A stretch of DNA of 64,000 nucleotides. It comes from Sipunculus nudus (taxonomy: Eukaryota > Annelida > Sipuncula > Golfingiida > Sipunculidae). A program made the translations under genes and the position numbers. Below are positions 14,301 to 29,700 of the stretch, piece after piece; position 1 is the stretch's first letter, and every line of letters starts with the position of its first letter. The notes under the pieces were generated by a model, which was given only the letters and a program-made list of their open reading frames with translations, did not search any database and was not told the DNA's origin. The stretch covers positions 10,065,019 through 10,129,018 of the forward strand of contig CM049306.1 of the NCBI GenBank assembly GCA_026874595.1, written 5' to 3'.

Positions 14301-17300
14301 AAAATCTTTTAAATTTTAAAAAATATTAGCAAAAATAAAAATTTGTACCTTAAATTTTGCCCAACTTTGGCCATGGCACGTTTTTTTCCTGTAAGTACTG
14401 TGGATTTAATTTTCACAGCATGTGCAAATAAGGATTTAATCTGTTAAAATCTGAAATTTGAAAATAAAAGCTGCAAAATTCGGCTAGTAATTCAATTTTT
14501 TTGGAGGCTCTTGTTGTATTCCCTTACATTGTCAAGCAGTCCACTTTTGGTCATTTAGTGAAGCTCTCTATGCTCCCCAGGCATAATGTTATGCAATCCC
14601 ATCACTAGGGTAAGCCCTCACTCCACTGAGTTGAGCTTGATCAGGCTGTCTGCAGTTAATACCATACCACAGTGAGTCTTTTTCTCGGGCACACCCCCCC
14701 CCACCCTATTCTGTTGTCAGACCTGTACTATGAACTAGATGAATCTTAAAATTAACATTTTTTTTCAGCAATGAGCAGTAACAATGGAGACCCCTCCCCC
14801 ACCCACCCCTTCAATACACAAGACTCATAAACAAGATGAATCTTATAATTTTAATGTTAAATAAATTCTTTTTGATGAGACTTGGACAATTTTGATTTTT
14901 TTAAAGAAAAAAATTTCAGGAATTTAATCCTAATATTCAAATGTGATACAAATTAGGATCTAATGTAGGTGCTAACTGACAAGATTTAAGAAGATATAAA
15001 TACTTTGTAGCATTTCATTCATATCTCTTAAAGTTGGCGGGGCCTAGGTGTGAATAACACTGTTAACTTAGTATTAAAATTAGGAATATTGGTCAAACTT
15101 TGTTGGATTAATTTTTGACTCATATGGCCATATATTTAACTTTTGAAAACTTAATTACCTTCACACATTATTTGTTTATGAAATGTTACTTTTATATAAC
15201 ACTTACCGCAGGCCTATTTGTTCCCTTGGTGCATCACTAAATGGTTTAGCTCATGTCCATTATTCTATAATTTACAGAGTTTCATTTTAGCAGGGTCATT
15301 TTCTCATAGCTTTTCTAGTAATAATATACATGAAAACTAAAAGTTATAAAAATATTTTGCAGTAACTAATATTTTCCAAAATTCAGCTGAGTGATGTGAC
15401 CCATGGGTCCCTTGTTTAGTGTTTTATTGTAAATTCTCTCTGTCTGCTATACATGAAAAAAATTCCTATCAAACAAGCTATGCAAAAGGTTCATATAATA
15501 TACTTATCAACCACTCATGTTGAATGGCTCAGTTCTGAAGGGCTCGTGCTTATAAGATCTATTTCAGTATTAAATAAATTTGTGATTGTTTGGAGGCAAC
15601 ATTTTCGTCTTTTATTTTTTAAATGTATTTGAAAAGCATTAATTTTTACTTATGCCTAGGCTATTGTATGCAGACCATGACAACTTGCACAAAGAAGTCT
15701 TCTGGCCTATGAACAATTAGATCACTGTGACATACATTTAACAAAGATACTGTCAGTCTGTGTGTGTCAGTTTTACTGCATTGTAAGTCTGCTGTACCCA
15801 TCATATCACTGACCTGTCTTGACCATGCTGTCTATAGTGATGCATGTTAGATGCATAAGTTGATTAGCTGCACAGATGGCCATTTTAAGTATGATGTGAT
15901 GAGCCACTGTCATGTGCAGTCTGCAAGCCAGACGAGTTCACCAAATTTTGGTGTGATGCAGTTTTTTTTTATATTTAACCTCGTCATCTGAATGTGCAAG
16001 AATTTCTTTTTCTAGGAGGTGGTGTTTTTCAAGGTGTTTGAGATGCTGGCAAAATCCCCTGAGAAAATATACAACCCAAGGTAAGTTAAAAGAACTTTAA
16101 GGATATTTAGATCACCAAAATAAGTGCATTGCATGTGAAAATTGGGAGTTGAAACGTAAACTTTTGTTACAATTTGTTTGACAGATTCATTTTTCAAGTG
16201 TCTTAGTCAGTTGCCAGTGATCAAGGAAATGTCAGGGAAACATTTTCCACATTTGGCAGCTGGTAACAATTAAGCTTAGGCATGCATTTTCATGTTTCAT
16301 ATTAATATTTGTAAGGATTTAACCCCAAAAGGCATGATTGCCATTGAGTTGTTTTCACTGGCACATTCAATTTTCACTGTTAACTGTCCCATGTCACTTG
16401 AAAAAATAGGATTGAATGTGCATAAATACTTTGTGAGATAAACAGTTATTTTAATGTCAAAATGAAACAAAATTTGTTTATGAGAGAGCTAGTCTAATGT
16501 TTATTGAAATTTAAAGATTTCTGTATCACTGCAGACTTCATACATTTTCATATTTCTTAGCAATTGGCTTGCTGCAAAATGGGAAAAATATTGCTCTTAA
16601 AATTGGAAAGAGAGCTGCTGAAATTATTGTCAGTGACTTTCTAAGAGTTTGGCCAAATTTGCAATGGCTGTTAGGATCGAGATGCAAATAAGGTAAGGAT
16701 CAAGATGAAGATATTAGTATTAAACATTTTATTCTGCTGGCAACCATACCTGAAAGGCTACTTGTGCTGCCCTCTAGTAGCATTTAAGTTGATAATATTG
16801 ACACATTTCATGAAAAAAAATATGTTGGAACCAAGCCAAAACACACAGCAATTATCAAAATTAGGTGTGAAAACGTTGGTTGGTGAGAGAGATTCTGTTA
16901 GATATGATGGAATTTATTAATCAAGGTAACTAGCTGTAATAAATGGTTGACTGGTGATTCAGAATCATCATTATCAAAAGGTCCCTTGTTAGGATTATAA
17001 TTAGAATGTGCTTCTCGCACAGCAGTCACTTTTCATTCCTGGTAATCCATTTCATTCTAACGAATAGAATGAGGCCCCTGTGTAAGGGGTGAGGATTTAA
17101 AGAGTAATCTGACTACGTGAAAAAGGACATACAGTTTATGATGTTAATAATAAGGTTCATATAAAGACTCTTGTTTTATTGCTTGCCCGAAATCCCCGAT
17201 TTCGGCAAGCTGGTTGGTCAGTCGCGGATGTCTGTTTGTCTGTCTGTTTGTCTGTCTGTTTGTCTGTCTGTTCCCTCTCTACAGGTCACAATTTTGCAGC

Positions 17301-20300
17301 AATTGCTTTCAAACTTACACAGTTGATGGAAATTGTAAAATGACAGGAGCCTATTGTTTTTGGTCAATATAGGTCAAAGGTCAAGGTCATCAAAAGTTTG
17401 CAAAATGGTTTTTTCATCATATCTTTGTAACCATTAGTCGTACCTACTTCAACTGTAGCTCTTTTTAATCGTCATTCCAAAGCCTTTCAACTCAAATTAA
17501 CCGTAAACATGGTTTCTTATTTTTTGGGAAAAGTCATTTTATTCAAAATAAATGGTCTAATTTTTCTAACTTTGTCAGTTTTAAAGCTAGAGAGGTCTAG
17601 TTTTTTGCATCAGGTAGTTTTTAATTAGTGTTATTTGATTATATTAAAGTCTCGCAATATCTTGTACAGTATCTTGTAAAACGAGATATTTCGAGATATC
17701 ACTAAGTGATAGACTAGAGTCCACAATTATGCAGGAATCTTTTTGAAACTTATATATCTTATGTCTGACATTAATATCTAGAAACAGATTTTTTATTTTC
17801 CGGATATGGCCTCTAGGGGGCGCTGCACTTGAACCTCCTGAACATATCATTTTTTGGACATATCTCAAAACTATGAACCTCAGTTACAGAAACTATAGCT
17901 TGGTTTCTTCCTCTGGGTCTTCTTCATAACCTGGGAAAGTCATCTGGTCTAAATCTTGTGTCACTTTGTCAGTAATGTCTGTCTGTTTGTGATTTGTCCT
18001 CAAATTCGTCTGCTTGCTGGTTTTCGCCTATACAGCATTCTCAGGCCACAGTTTTGAAGGAATTCTTTTGAAGCTGGTACATGTTATGTCTTACACAAAT
18101 ATCTCGAAACAAATTTTTCATTTTCGGAATATGGCCGCTAAGGGCGCTGCACATGACCCTCCCCAACATATCATTTTTTTGGCCAAATCTTCATAACTAT
18201 AATTCTCAATTACAGAAACGTTGGCTTCTTTTATTTCTCTTGGTTTTCCCCATAACCTGAGTAAGTTGTGTGGTCTCATTCTTGTGTTACTTTGTTAGTA
18301 TGTCTGTCTGTTTATCATTTGTCCTCAAAATCGCCTGCTTGCTGATTCTTGTGTCTTACATATAGCATTTTACTGGCCACAGTTTTAAGGAATCCTTTTG
18401 AAACTGGTACATGTTATGTCTTAGACTAATATCTCGAAACAGATTCTTCATTTTCTGAATATTGCTGCTAGGGGGCGCTGCACACGACCTTCCCAAATAT
18501 CAAATTTATTTTTTTCCTCTGAGTCTTATCCATAACCTGGTTTAAAGTCATCTGGTCTAAAGCTTGTGTCACTTTGTCAGTATGTCTGTCTGTTTGTCAG
18601 TTGGTGTCAGCTATATATCTGCTTTCATGTTCTTTTGTGTGATATATGTCGTTCAATAGGCCTAACTTTTCACCAGTTGCTCTGAAAGTCACTCAATTGT
18701 TAGAAAACAGACAGTTTGTTCTGTCTGTCCGTCTGTTTGTCATTTCAACTTCCAGCAAGCGTTCGACCTATGGTCATCTAGTTTTTTTTAGAGACTACAG
18801 TCAAACAGCTTCACTGCATGATTTGCTAAAAAGGGATAAAACATTGATCTTGTTCATAAATTCATGCCGACAGGAATGGGAAGCTTGTGGTAAGGCCATC
18901 ACTATAAAATAAAGTTCATGTTTTCTTTGTATTGATGGTGTACGTACATCATACACATCCCGTCATGTAACGGGACTTTCACATATAACACATATAATAT
19001 TAACAAAATTAATATTAATTATGAATTTTCAACCAAATCGAACTCAGATAAATCCAGTATTGCTGTCATAATCTTTGGGTGAAAATTGTGCAGTTATGTG
19101 AAGGGCCAATGGCTTCATTGTATTTAGTGTCTTGACATGCCACCAGATGGCAACTTCTTACAGTTTTATATAAATCTGTTAAACAATTAATGTAGCAGTT
19201 TTCAGGTTAAATCATGTAACTCTGCAGGAATACCAATAGGATTTAATTCCCTTTCAGATAAAAGGATATACTTTTTGTGGCATACATGCTCAAATCAGGA
19301 TTTTTAATTGTAATAAACGATGATACTGATGGCAGTTGTACCTGCTTCAGATTATGAATGGGTTGATTTGGGTAATACTTTTATATAGAGTTGCATTTTT
19401 CATCTTGATGCCCTTTATTTATGGTACATTTGATTTTGATTACAGTATCAGTGAACTGGACCTTTCCCCTCATGCGGCCCTTGCCAAAGACATCGTCAGA
19501 AGTGGAGAGGTACGTGAAGTGATGAAGCTCTGGTTGTAATTAACACCATCAGCATCACTGTGTGAATCATAGCTCATCCATTGAAGTATGGTTATATATG
19601 TATAAGTTTAACAATTGAACATTTTACATTGCATGAAAGTTAAAAGCATCATAGTTAACTCATGTAGCAGTTGGAATTGTGAACTGTTTACGGTGGTTTT
19701 AGGGAAAGCAGTATGAAACTTTATTGTTTATTTTATGGCATTTGTAGAATCTTATATTTTTACTGATGTTAATAGAAAAGGTGACCAAATTGTTTTTTCT
19801 TAGAAACTTGTGGAAAATACTATGAAACTGCTGTATTTAGTTTTGTGAATATTGTGAACTTAGAGCATTATGTGGCTGGGTTTTATAATATAGTAAATCG
19901 TAAATCACCTCTAACCATACACTAGAACAGATCATAACATTTGTTTTGTGGCATGTAACCATATATAGGATAATAAATGTAATACTTATTTTTTCTTCAT
20001 ACCAGCTCCTCAACGTGGAGGATGTAATGTCACACCCAAAGTTTAAAGGAGAGGTGGGTTATTTGATTCCTGAAAATATTTGAGGAAGTTCATTAGCATG
20101 ACATGAGCATGTATGTTCAATCAATTGTATTTGAAATTCTCTTTCAAGTAGTCGGATATTTAGCATTTTTTTGCATGTTAATTCCTGGTCAGATATGTGT
20201 GTAATAACAGATTTTTAGTACAGTATGAAGTGTGAATTTGCCTGGTGCTATTTGCATCATGACAATATCCAGTTTATGTTAAGAGGCATTGCTGGAACAA

Positions 20301-23300
20301 ATATTGGTGTGTTATCTGAAAGAAATTTTTTTTTATAAAATATGGTATTAAATGTATAATATTTATAACATATAGCAAATATATATTTGAATAAGATTTA
20401 CACTTGTTAACCATCTGATGCCTCTATAATAAACATCGATTCCTCTTTTGGATATATTGACTGTACAGTACAAACTCAGCAGACAAACACCTGTATATGG
20501 ATTATGTACTTCAGGTCGTGGATTATAATGGTTTTAAGACGAGATGTCTCCTGGCCATACCAATACTGAACAGGGAACATAAGACAATCGGAGTTGTCCA
20601 GCTCATGAACAAGCTTACAGGCAGGCCATTTAATAGCAATGATGTTAACATCCTGGAGGTCAGTGGCTATTTTTACTTGTATGACTTCTTTTTTTTTATG
20701 AACTTTTCCTATTTTACTGGAGCGTTTCAGATGGACATGCATGTATATGGCCTGATGACCCTACAGTATTTATTCAACTTAACTACTTTGACAACTTTTT
20801 GATGCAGGAGAACTTGATAATATTGGATGTTAATCATCGAATATGGCAGTATTGATTAATAATGTAAATATACACCAGTCTGACATTCTTATCCTCCATC
20901 ATTGAACAAACTTCTGTTGATCCATTTGTGAGCATAAATGCCACAGTATGTTTTGGCAAATATTCTTTGAATTTTATGATGGTCTGAGAAATCATAAAAA
21001 GATTCTAGAAAAAATATCTCTTTTACAAATTTAAATTAGGAATATTGATTGTATAAGTTAGCATGTACAGAAAAATTGATTTGTGCTAATATAATTTGGT
21101 GATGGTATAAAACTGAGGATAATTATGAATTTTATGCCTGGAGAAATACACCAATATATGGTTAAATAAACACATAGGCAGTCAAACTTAACTTATGTCA
21201 GGCTTGAGTAGAATACCCTGATTGTGTCAAAAGTCATCAGTTACAAGTAATTTTATAATTTCTGACAGTGCCTTTGACTTCAATACAACATGGTTTTACT
21301 TAACAGGATTTGCTTATTTAATTATATATATGTATGTTTCCATATCTCTGTTACCAGGCATTTGCTATATTCTGTGGGCTTGGCATCTACAACTGCCAGA
21401 TGTATGAGAATGCATGTAAGCTGATGGCGAAGCAGAGCGTGGCATTAGAAGTGTTGTCTTACCATGCTACTGCTGCACCAGATGAAGTAGATAGACTTAA
21501 GGTGATGCTGTAATGGGTTTACAATTTAATTATCATGTAATCTAATATAAAAACCAGAACCTGAATGTACAAGTACAGAACTGTCAGCTGTCTGGTATAT
21601 GCATGTTCTTCTAAATTGGAGTTCTAATAGATATTCTTTCAAATGTAAATTTTGTGAAGCTGGATAAATATCTATTATATAATGCATGGTGCAATTCAAT
21701 TTCAAACTTTATTGGTTATGAATACCTAGACTGATTTGGTGTACCAGCATTTAAAATCATGAGTTTTATTTCTGCTTTTGTAAGAAAAAACTTCCAGAAC
21801 ATCAAGATTATATAGATAACATTATTAATTTAGCCTTTCAGCATTATAAATTTAGCATTAAAAGGAAACAGCAGTAGTGCATTACATAAATATCATATAT
21901 CATTTCTGGCTGCAGATTACAGCCTAGAATAACCTTAAGACCAAAGACAATGAAACTTCCAGGATGAACACTTTGTTTTGTATTTTTGAGAAGTATATGT
22001 GACTATAGTAAATCAGAAAAAATACTTAGATTTTATATTTACATCTAATTCTTTGTTTAAGCTAATATGAATACAAACACAACGGTGCTTACTTTGCAAT
22101 TTTCATTTTTGCAAAGGTATTTTCTCTCTTCAACTTATGCTAGGTAGGCTTACATTTTGGGGGTTTTAATTTGATGTAACCAGTTTATACTAAACATAAA
22201 TTCTTCTCCTGTGTTTGTCAATGCTGATCAACACCATCTGTCTCAACCTGGGGCATCTGATGGTCAACTTTGAAAGGATCTTTAAAAATCATTACCGTCA
22301 GAAATGATTAAATACCATCAATTTTCCATTTGAAGCCGCTGCTTCAGTTAGAAAACTAGTGCTCTAAAAGCTTCATATTTGTGCTGAACTCTTACTATGG
22401 CTTTAAATGGATGATTCTCTTGAGGTCATTGTGGTAATGGTTTGGCACCTAATTATTAGACTGCTTGAATTATAATTGATAAATAAGGTCTGTTATTCTG
22501 GTGTCAATCCATACTGATAACTGATTTCTGATTACAGAGTGAAGAAGTTCCTCCTGCAGAAGACTTCAGACTTTATACGTTCAACTTCAGTGATTTTGAG
22601 ATGTCAGATTTTGATACCTGTAAAGCGGTCATCAGGATGTTTTCAGACTGCAACTTTATCACAAATTTCCATGTCCCATATGATGTAAGTGCTTGTTCTT
22701 GCAGGGTTGACTGTATTGATCATTATATTAATTTTTTAAATCAAACTACTAATGTCTGTATTGTAGACTTAAGTCTAATAGCAGGAATCTGAATTGTATA
22801 TTTAAGTTTGCCTCAGTCTAAACATTTCAAATTATGTAATGGTACAAATTGAAAGACATTTTTTAACAATTTCAAACATTACTAATCTACTTGTAGCTGT
22901 GAAATATGCATCACCATAGTTAGGATTTCACTAAATTAAAGCTTAGTGTAGTTTATTTTAAATAAAAGAGTAGTGTATAAGCATGCAGCAATAATTAACA
23001 CATATTTAAAATGCCAGATTTGTTAATAGTAAAATGACCGCAACTATTGATCAGCGTATTTTATGTTCCAAAGTTGATTTATTTGTAATTCAAATTATTG
23101 CAAAAAAATTTTTATTTCTCTGATGTATGTTTTTGTCTTTAGGTTTTATGCCGATGGGTCCTGAGTGTGAAAAAAAATTACCGACCAGTCACATACCACA
23201 ACTGGAGACACGCTTTTAACGTTGCACAGTCGATGTTCACAATGCTGCATGTGAGACGCAAGCTTTGTTATGTTATATATGTACTTTGTGTAATTGTCCA

Positions 23301-26300
23301 TTTACCATTTTACAAGGTGAACAAAACTTGATGAAAAAAGTGTGTTAAAATTGGTTTCTCTGGACTCTGATAATTCTGGGATGTGATTAAGGATATGTTC
23401 ATATTTTTCTTGAGAGATGTGTTATTGTTTTATTGACTGTTTAAAAATTAATGATTTAAGTTAAGAATATGAGAATAAAATTAACTTTATATTAATAATT
23501 CTTTTACTTCATGTTAATGTTAACATCCTTTTTACATAATACAAAGTATGGTGATGTGTTGTAGACTGGAAACATGTTCAAGGTGATGAGTGGTTTGGAA
23601 GCCCTTGGACTGCTAACAGCATGTCTCTGTCATGACTTGGACCATCGGGGGACAAATAATGCTTTCCAAGCAAAGTAAGTGGTCCTCTGATTTGTCAAAA
23701 AGATTTAGTGATAACTCTACACATCTTGGTGTTGATTGTAGTTATATATTTTGATTTTATGGAATACACTTTCTCATTGTTGTTAATCATGGGCAGATGA
23801 GATTAGCCTCATTCTTTTTAGGGAGCATTTAACTCAAGCAGCTTTGAAAACACTTCAGGTTTATTTGTTCTACATTTGCCAATCACCTATAACCATTACT
23901 TGTCAAATACTTGGGGAAGAGATCATGATATTGTGTCACAGACCTTTGGCAAGGGTCTTAGTTAAGAACAGTTATAACAGGAAAGTCCTTCACCACTGTA
24001 TTCCATAGTCTGTTGATTGTTAGGTCCAAAAAATAAGGTTTGGTTCTCAGGCACTTTTTTTCAGAAATAAATGCAGGCGGGCAGTTTTTTTATTTTAATT
24101 TTTTTGGTATGTTTTGGTAAAAATGTCAAATGATAAGAAACAAGCATGATAATAACAGATTTACTTTGCTAAACAAGTAAGAGCACTACATAATAAAGGA
24201 AATTTTATCAAAATGGTATGAATTTATCTTCTTGAAAGAAATGTCAGAGCAGCTTGAGCTCAAAATTGGTAAGTTTCTATTGAAAATAAAATTTAAAATT
24301 GTTGATGCGAGGGTTTAAAGCTGATGTGGGTGGTGCCTGAGAACCATACCTTTAATTTTTTGGCTTATTTTATTATTTGACCACCTTTTTTACTGACAGG
24401 ATTGATTCCCCCCTGGCCCTGCTGTACAGTACCTCCACCATGGAGCATCACCACTTTGATCACTGTATCATGATACTGAACAGTGAAGGCAACAATATAT
24501 TCCAGCACCTGACCCCCGAGGATTACAGGGCAGTCATCAAGATAGTAGAAGGTGCCATCATATCAACTGACCTCGCATTGTATTTCAAGTGAGTCACAGG
24601 ACATAAAAATAACCTCAGTCACACTAACTTAATTAGCGTAGAAATATGCCATCATATCAACAGACCTGGCCTTGTATTTCAAGTGAGTCACATGACATAA
24701 GAATAACCCCAGTCACACTTACTTAATTAGCGTAGAAATATGCCATCATATCAACAGACATGGCCATGTATTTAAAGTGAGTCACATGACATAAGAATAA
24801 CCCCAGTCACACTTACTTAATTAGCGTAGAAATATGCCATCATATCAACAGACGTGGCATTGTATTTCAAGTGAGTCACATGACATAAGAATAACCCCAG
24901 TCACACTTACTTAATTAGTGTAGAAATATGCCATCATATCAACAGACGTGGCCTTGTATTTCAAGTGAGTCACATGACATAAGAATAACCCCAGTCACAC
25001 TTACTTAATTAGTGTAGAAATATGCCATCATATCAACAGACCTGGCCTTGTATTTCAAGTGAGTCACATGACATAAGAATAACCTCAGTCACACTAACTT
25101 AATTAGTGTAGAATTATGCCATCATATCAACAGACGTGGCCTTGTATTTCAAGTGAGTCACATGACATAAGAATAACCTCAGTCACACTAACTTAATTTG
25201 CGTAGAAATATGCCATCATATCAACAGACGTGGCCTTGTATTTCAAGTGAGTCACATGACATAAGAATAACCTCAGTCATACTAACTTAATTAGCGTAGA
25301 AATATGCCATCATATCAACAGACGTGGCCTTGTATTTCAAGTGAGTCACATGACATAAGAATAACCCCAGTCACACTTACTTAATTAGTGTAGAAATATG
25401 CCATCATATCAACAGACCTGGCCTTGTATTTCAAGTGAGTCACATGACATAAGAATAACCTCAGTAACACTAACTTAATTAGTGCAGAAATATGCCATCA
25501 TATCAACAGACCTGGCCTTGTATTTCAAGTGAGTCACATGATATTAGAATAACCCCAGTCACACTTACTTAATTAGTGTAGAAATATGCCATCATATCAA
25601 CAGACCTGGCCTTGTATTTCAAGTGAGTCACATGACATAAGAATAACCTCAGTCACACTTACTTAATTAGCGTAGAAATATGCCATCATATCAACAGACG
25701 TGGCCTTGTATTTCAACTGAGTCACATGACATAAGAATAACCCCAGTCACACTAACTTAATTAGTGTAGAAATATGCCATCATATCAACAGACATGGCCT
25801 TGTATTTCAAGTGAGTCACATGACATAAGAATAACCCAAGTCACACTTATTTAATTAGTGTAGAAATATGCCATCATATCAACAGACGTGGCCTTGTATT
25901 TCAAGTGAGTCACATGACATAAGAATTACCTCAGTAACACTAACTTAATTAGTGTAGAAATATGCCATCATATCAACAGACCTGGCCTTGTATTTCAAGT
26001 GAGTCACATGACATAAGAATAACCCCAGTCACACTTACTTAATTAGTGTAGAAATATGCCATCATATCAACAGCCTGACCTTGTATTTCAAGCGAGTCAC
26101 ATCCCAGGTGAAAAAATATTGCAGTATTACTGTAATACAGCAGTGTTTTTGCGGGAGCAGTAAATTTACTGCACAAGTTGGATACTGCAGTAATACTCAC
26201 CGTAAACTGCAGTAAATTACTGTAATATAGCAGTGTTTTTGCAGGAGCAGTATATACACTGCAGTATTACGTGAAAAATACTGCAGTATTAGGTGAAAAA

Positions 26301-26661
26301 ATGCTGCAGTAAAACTGCAGAAGACAGCAGTGTTTTTGCGTGAGCAGTATATTTACTGCAGTATGAGGTAAAAAGTACTGCAGTATTTGATGGAAAATAC
26401 TGCAGTAAAAATGCAGCAAGATAATGCAGTAAATATACTGCACCCGCAAAAACACTGCAGTATGCAGAATATACTGCAGTAATTTTCTGCAGGTGTACTG
26501 CAGTATACCTTATATGCACTGCAGTACAATACTGCAGTACACAGACTGCAGTAAATTTGCAGTACAGTACAGCAGTACATATCTGCAGTATACTGCAGTA
26601 TACCATATATATGCACTGCAGTACAAAACTGTAGCACACAGACTTGAGTACATTACTGCAG

Positions 26662-26702
<41 letters not shown>

Positions 26703-29700
26703 AAAATGTATAAAATATATATATATATACAAAAATGTTTGTTTCTCTCCTATTCAATTGTTTCGGCTTGAGTTTATTTGTCTTCATTTGCATATTCACT
26801 TCTCTTGTGCTGTGGATTCACAAAGGTTGTGTTTCTCAGTCATGCAGTTATTTTGGATCAACAGTATACTAGGGTGTTATACAATAAACCAGGGCTGGTA
26901 TGATTTATTTAAATCAGTTAATTAAAATCAATGTAAAAAAAAGTACTAAAGTTTTCCAAACTGAAACTGATTTTTTAAAGTTAATTGGCCAGTTGCCTTA
27001 TAAGACTATATTATGCATTACAGAAAGTGAAAACAATACCTACTACAACTTAGTACAAAATCCTTTGAGTTAAAATTTTAAAATAATCTGAAATTATTGG
27101 CTAGAGCTACGTTTTGTAAATACACTGACTATGATGCATGTTCCTTTATGGCCAGTTTCCTAGATTATCAGACAGGTTATTTTTAATACAAATTTACAAA
27201 GGACCCATGAGTCATGTTGCTCAGCTGAATTTTTTTAATTTTAGCAAACGCAAAAAGTTTGTATTTTACAATTTTCAAATTAGCATCAATCAAATTTGAC
27301 AAGCAAGTTAAAACAAGCCACTTAGGTATACACTGCATGTGCAAAGTGTAATATGTAAAACTTGTTGTATGAAACCATTTAATGATACAATAAGGAAAAG
27401 TAATGTTATATGAAAATTGCATTTCAAAAACACAGAAATGACCAAATATTATATTTCTCAACAGTTGGATATATGGCCATTTGAGCTAAAAATTAAATCC
27501 CATGATAGTTTGCCAAGTATTCCTGATTGAATGTTCAAGTGTCTTTCATAACATGATCTAGCTAACTTTAATAGATAAGAATGAAAAGCTACAAAGTATT
27601 TACACCTTATTATATATTCAAACATGTCATATAATCACATCTGAATATTAAAAAATTGTATGTCTTACACTCTTACAGTTTTAAAACAGCCAGACTGACG
27701 ACAGACAAAGGACCATGACTATAGCTCAGGTGATGTATAGTCAGCTGAGCTAATAATATTTCAGCTGTTTTTAATAAACTTATGTAAGTTATGTATAGAA
27801 TTATTTTGTTTCTTATTTCTATGTCAATTTCAAATGCTGCATTATTTTGTATGGTCAATTTTTTTTCCTGATACCTTGAACCTGACATAAGATATTCGTG
27901 TTTGAATAAAATATATAAACTTATTAATCATACATGGATTGAACTGGTCATTATAACTAATGCAAGCCGTATCCCTGGCTTGGAAAGTTGCGTTTGGTAG
28001 TCTTATGGGGAAGAGGAAACTGAAAGACCAAGATGGGCCACTACAACTGATTCTCATTGCCATGCTTCAGATTGAACCCAGGTCGCCATGCAGATGCCAG
28101 CCAACCGCTCGAGATTTCTTTAATAAACCCCATATATAGTTAGAACATAATCAGAACATTTTTTTTTTCAGAATTACTGATGTTGTCCTTATATTGTGCA
28201 CACATACATTTGTTCTGTTTTCTTTTCACCCAACTGACTTGTAAGCGTTCACATAAAATGTATATGCATTAGCCTTAGGAATAACAAATTATCAAAAATA
28301 CAATTAGACATAAACTAAATGGAAACTTGTAAAAGCAATAAATCACACTGAACATTCCAACGGTAAGGTTTTTATACTTTATTATATTTTCACTAGACTG
28401 TTAAGTACAAGCATTATGTAGTAATATCATGGATAATGAACATCTGAAAGTACTATCTACCCAGGGATTATTCTACACCTTTCAGTGGTCCTATTTGTAC
28501 CCCTTTCCATCTGTTTTTAATGCCCCCGCCACAAAGTGGCCGGGGCATATAGTTTTACCCATGTCCGTCATTCCGTCCTTCCGTCATTCCAAAATCAAAC
28601 AGTTGTATGGACTTTTTTTCGCAATGCCTGCAGATATTGGCCTGATTTTTGGTGTGTAGGCAGATATAGACCAGTTACAGATCGAGTTCGCGTTTTGTCC
28701 CGGTTGACCTACTTTTGACCATTTTACGGCTCCTAAACTTAAAAAATTTCATGAACAATAGAAATTTCATGACAAATACACATGTACGGACTTTTTTTCG
28801 CAATGCCTGCAGATATTGGCCTGATTTTTGGTGTGTGGGCAGATATTGACCAGTTACAGATCGAGTTCGCGTTTCGTCCCAGTTGACCTACTTTTGATTG
28901 TTATACGGCTCCTGAACATAGAAAATTTCATGTTAAATATAAATTTTCATGACAAATACACTTGTACAGACTTTTCTTCACAATACCTGCAGATATTGGC
29001 CTGATTTTTGGTGTGTGGGCAGATAATGACCAGTTACAGATCGAGTTCACGTTTTGTCCCAGTTGACCTACTTTTGACCATTTGACGGTGCTCTAACATA
29101 GAAAATTTCATAACAAATGCATATGTACTGACTTTTTTTCCTCAATGCCTGCAGATACCACCCTGATTTTTTATGTGTGGGCAGATAATGACAGTTACAG
29201 ATCAAGTTCACGTTTCGTCCTGGTTGACCTACTTTTGATTGTTTTACGGCTCCTAAACATAAAAAATTTCATGAAAGACAGAAATTTTTATGGAAAATGC
29301 ACATGTATGGACTTTTTTTTCACAATGCCTGCATATACTGGCATGATTTTTGGTGTGTTGCTTGATAATGACCCGTTACAGATCGAGTTTGCATTTTGCC
29401 CTTGTTGACCTACTTTTGACCATACGACACCTCCTGAACTTAAAAAATTTTTCAAAGTTTACAAATGTTTCTTATTTGCCCCAGGCGGGGGCATTTGTGT
29501 CGTTCCGACACATCTAGTTTTTCTTTTAACAAGAATTTCACCATTCATCACTAACAGCTCCCCCTTTAACCTATCAAATTAACAGTACATAACTAATCCA
29601 GCTTTTGGAAAAAAAGGAAGTCTTGAAAGATAGAATTATTCCTGGCATCACTTAATCTTCAATGAACACAGTAGAAATATCTGTCCATAAAATCTGAGTT

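Larger units (their letters stand above)
19510..23564 (+). other. Introns 4-9, no further features
   Basis: The gaps between exons 4 and 10 (about 300-1040 bp each) are AT-rich with GT-AG ends. I see no repeats, RNA genes or additional exons in them. Confidence 0.5.

Noticed and set aside
24554-26102. Regular repeats resembling a CRISPR array
   Set aside because: The units are contiguous 94-bp tandem copies without unique spacers, start inside an exon, and lie in an animal intron.
26289-26732. Minus-strand ORF of 147 codons
   Set aside because: It is a translation of the CTGCAGTA array and TA microsatellite (endless YCS/TAV and YI repeats), not a protein gene.
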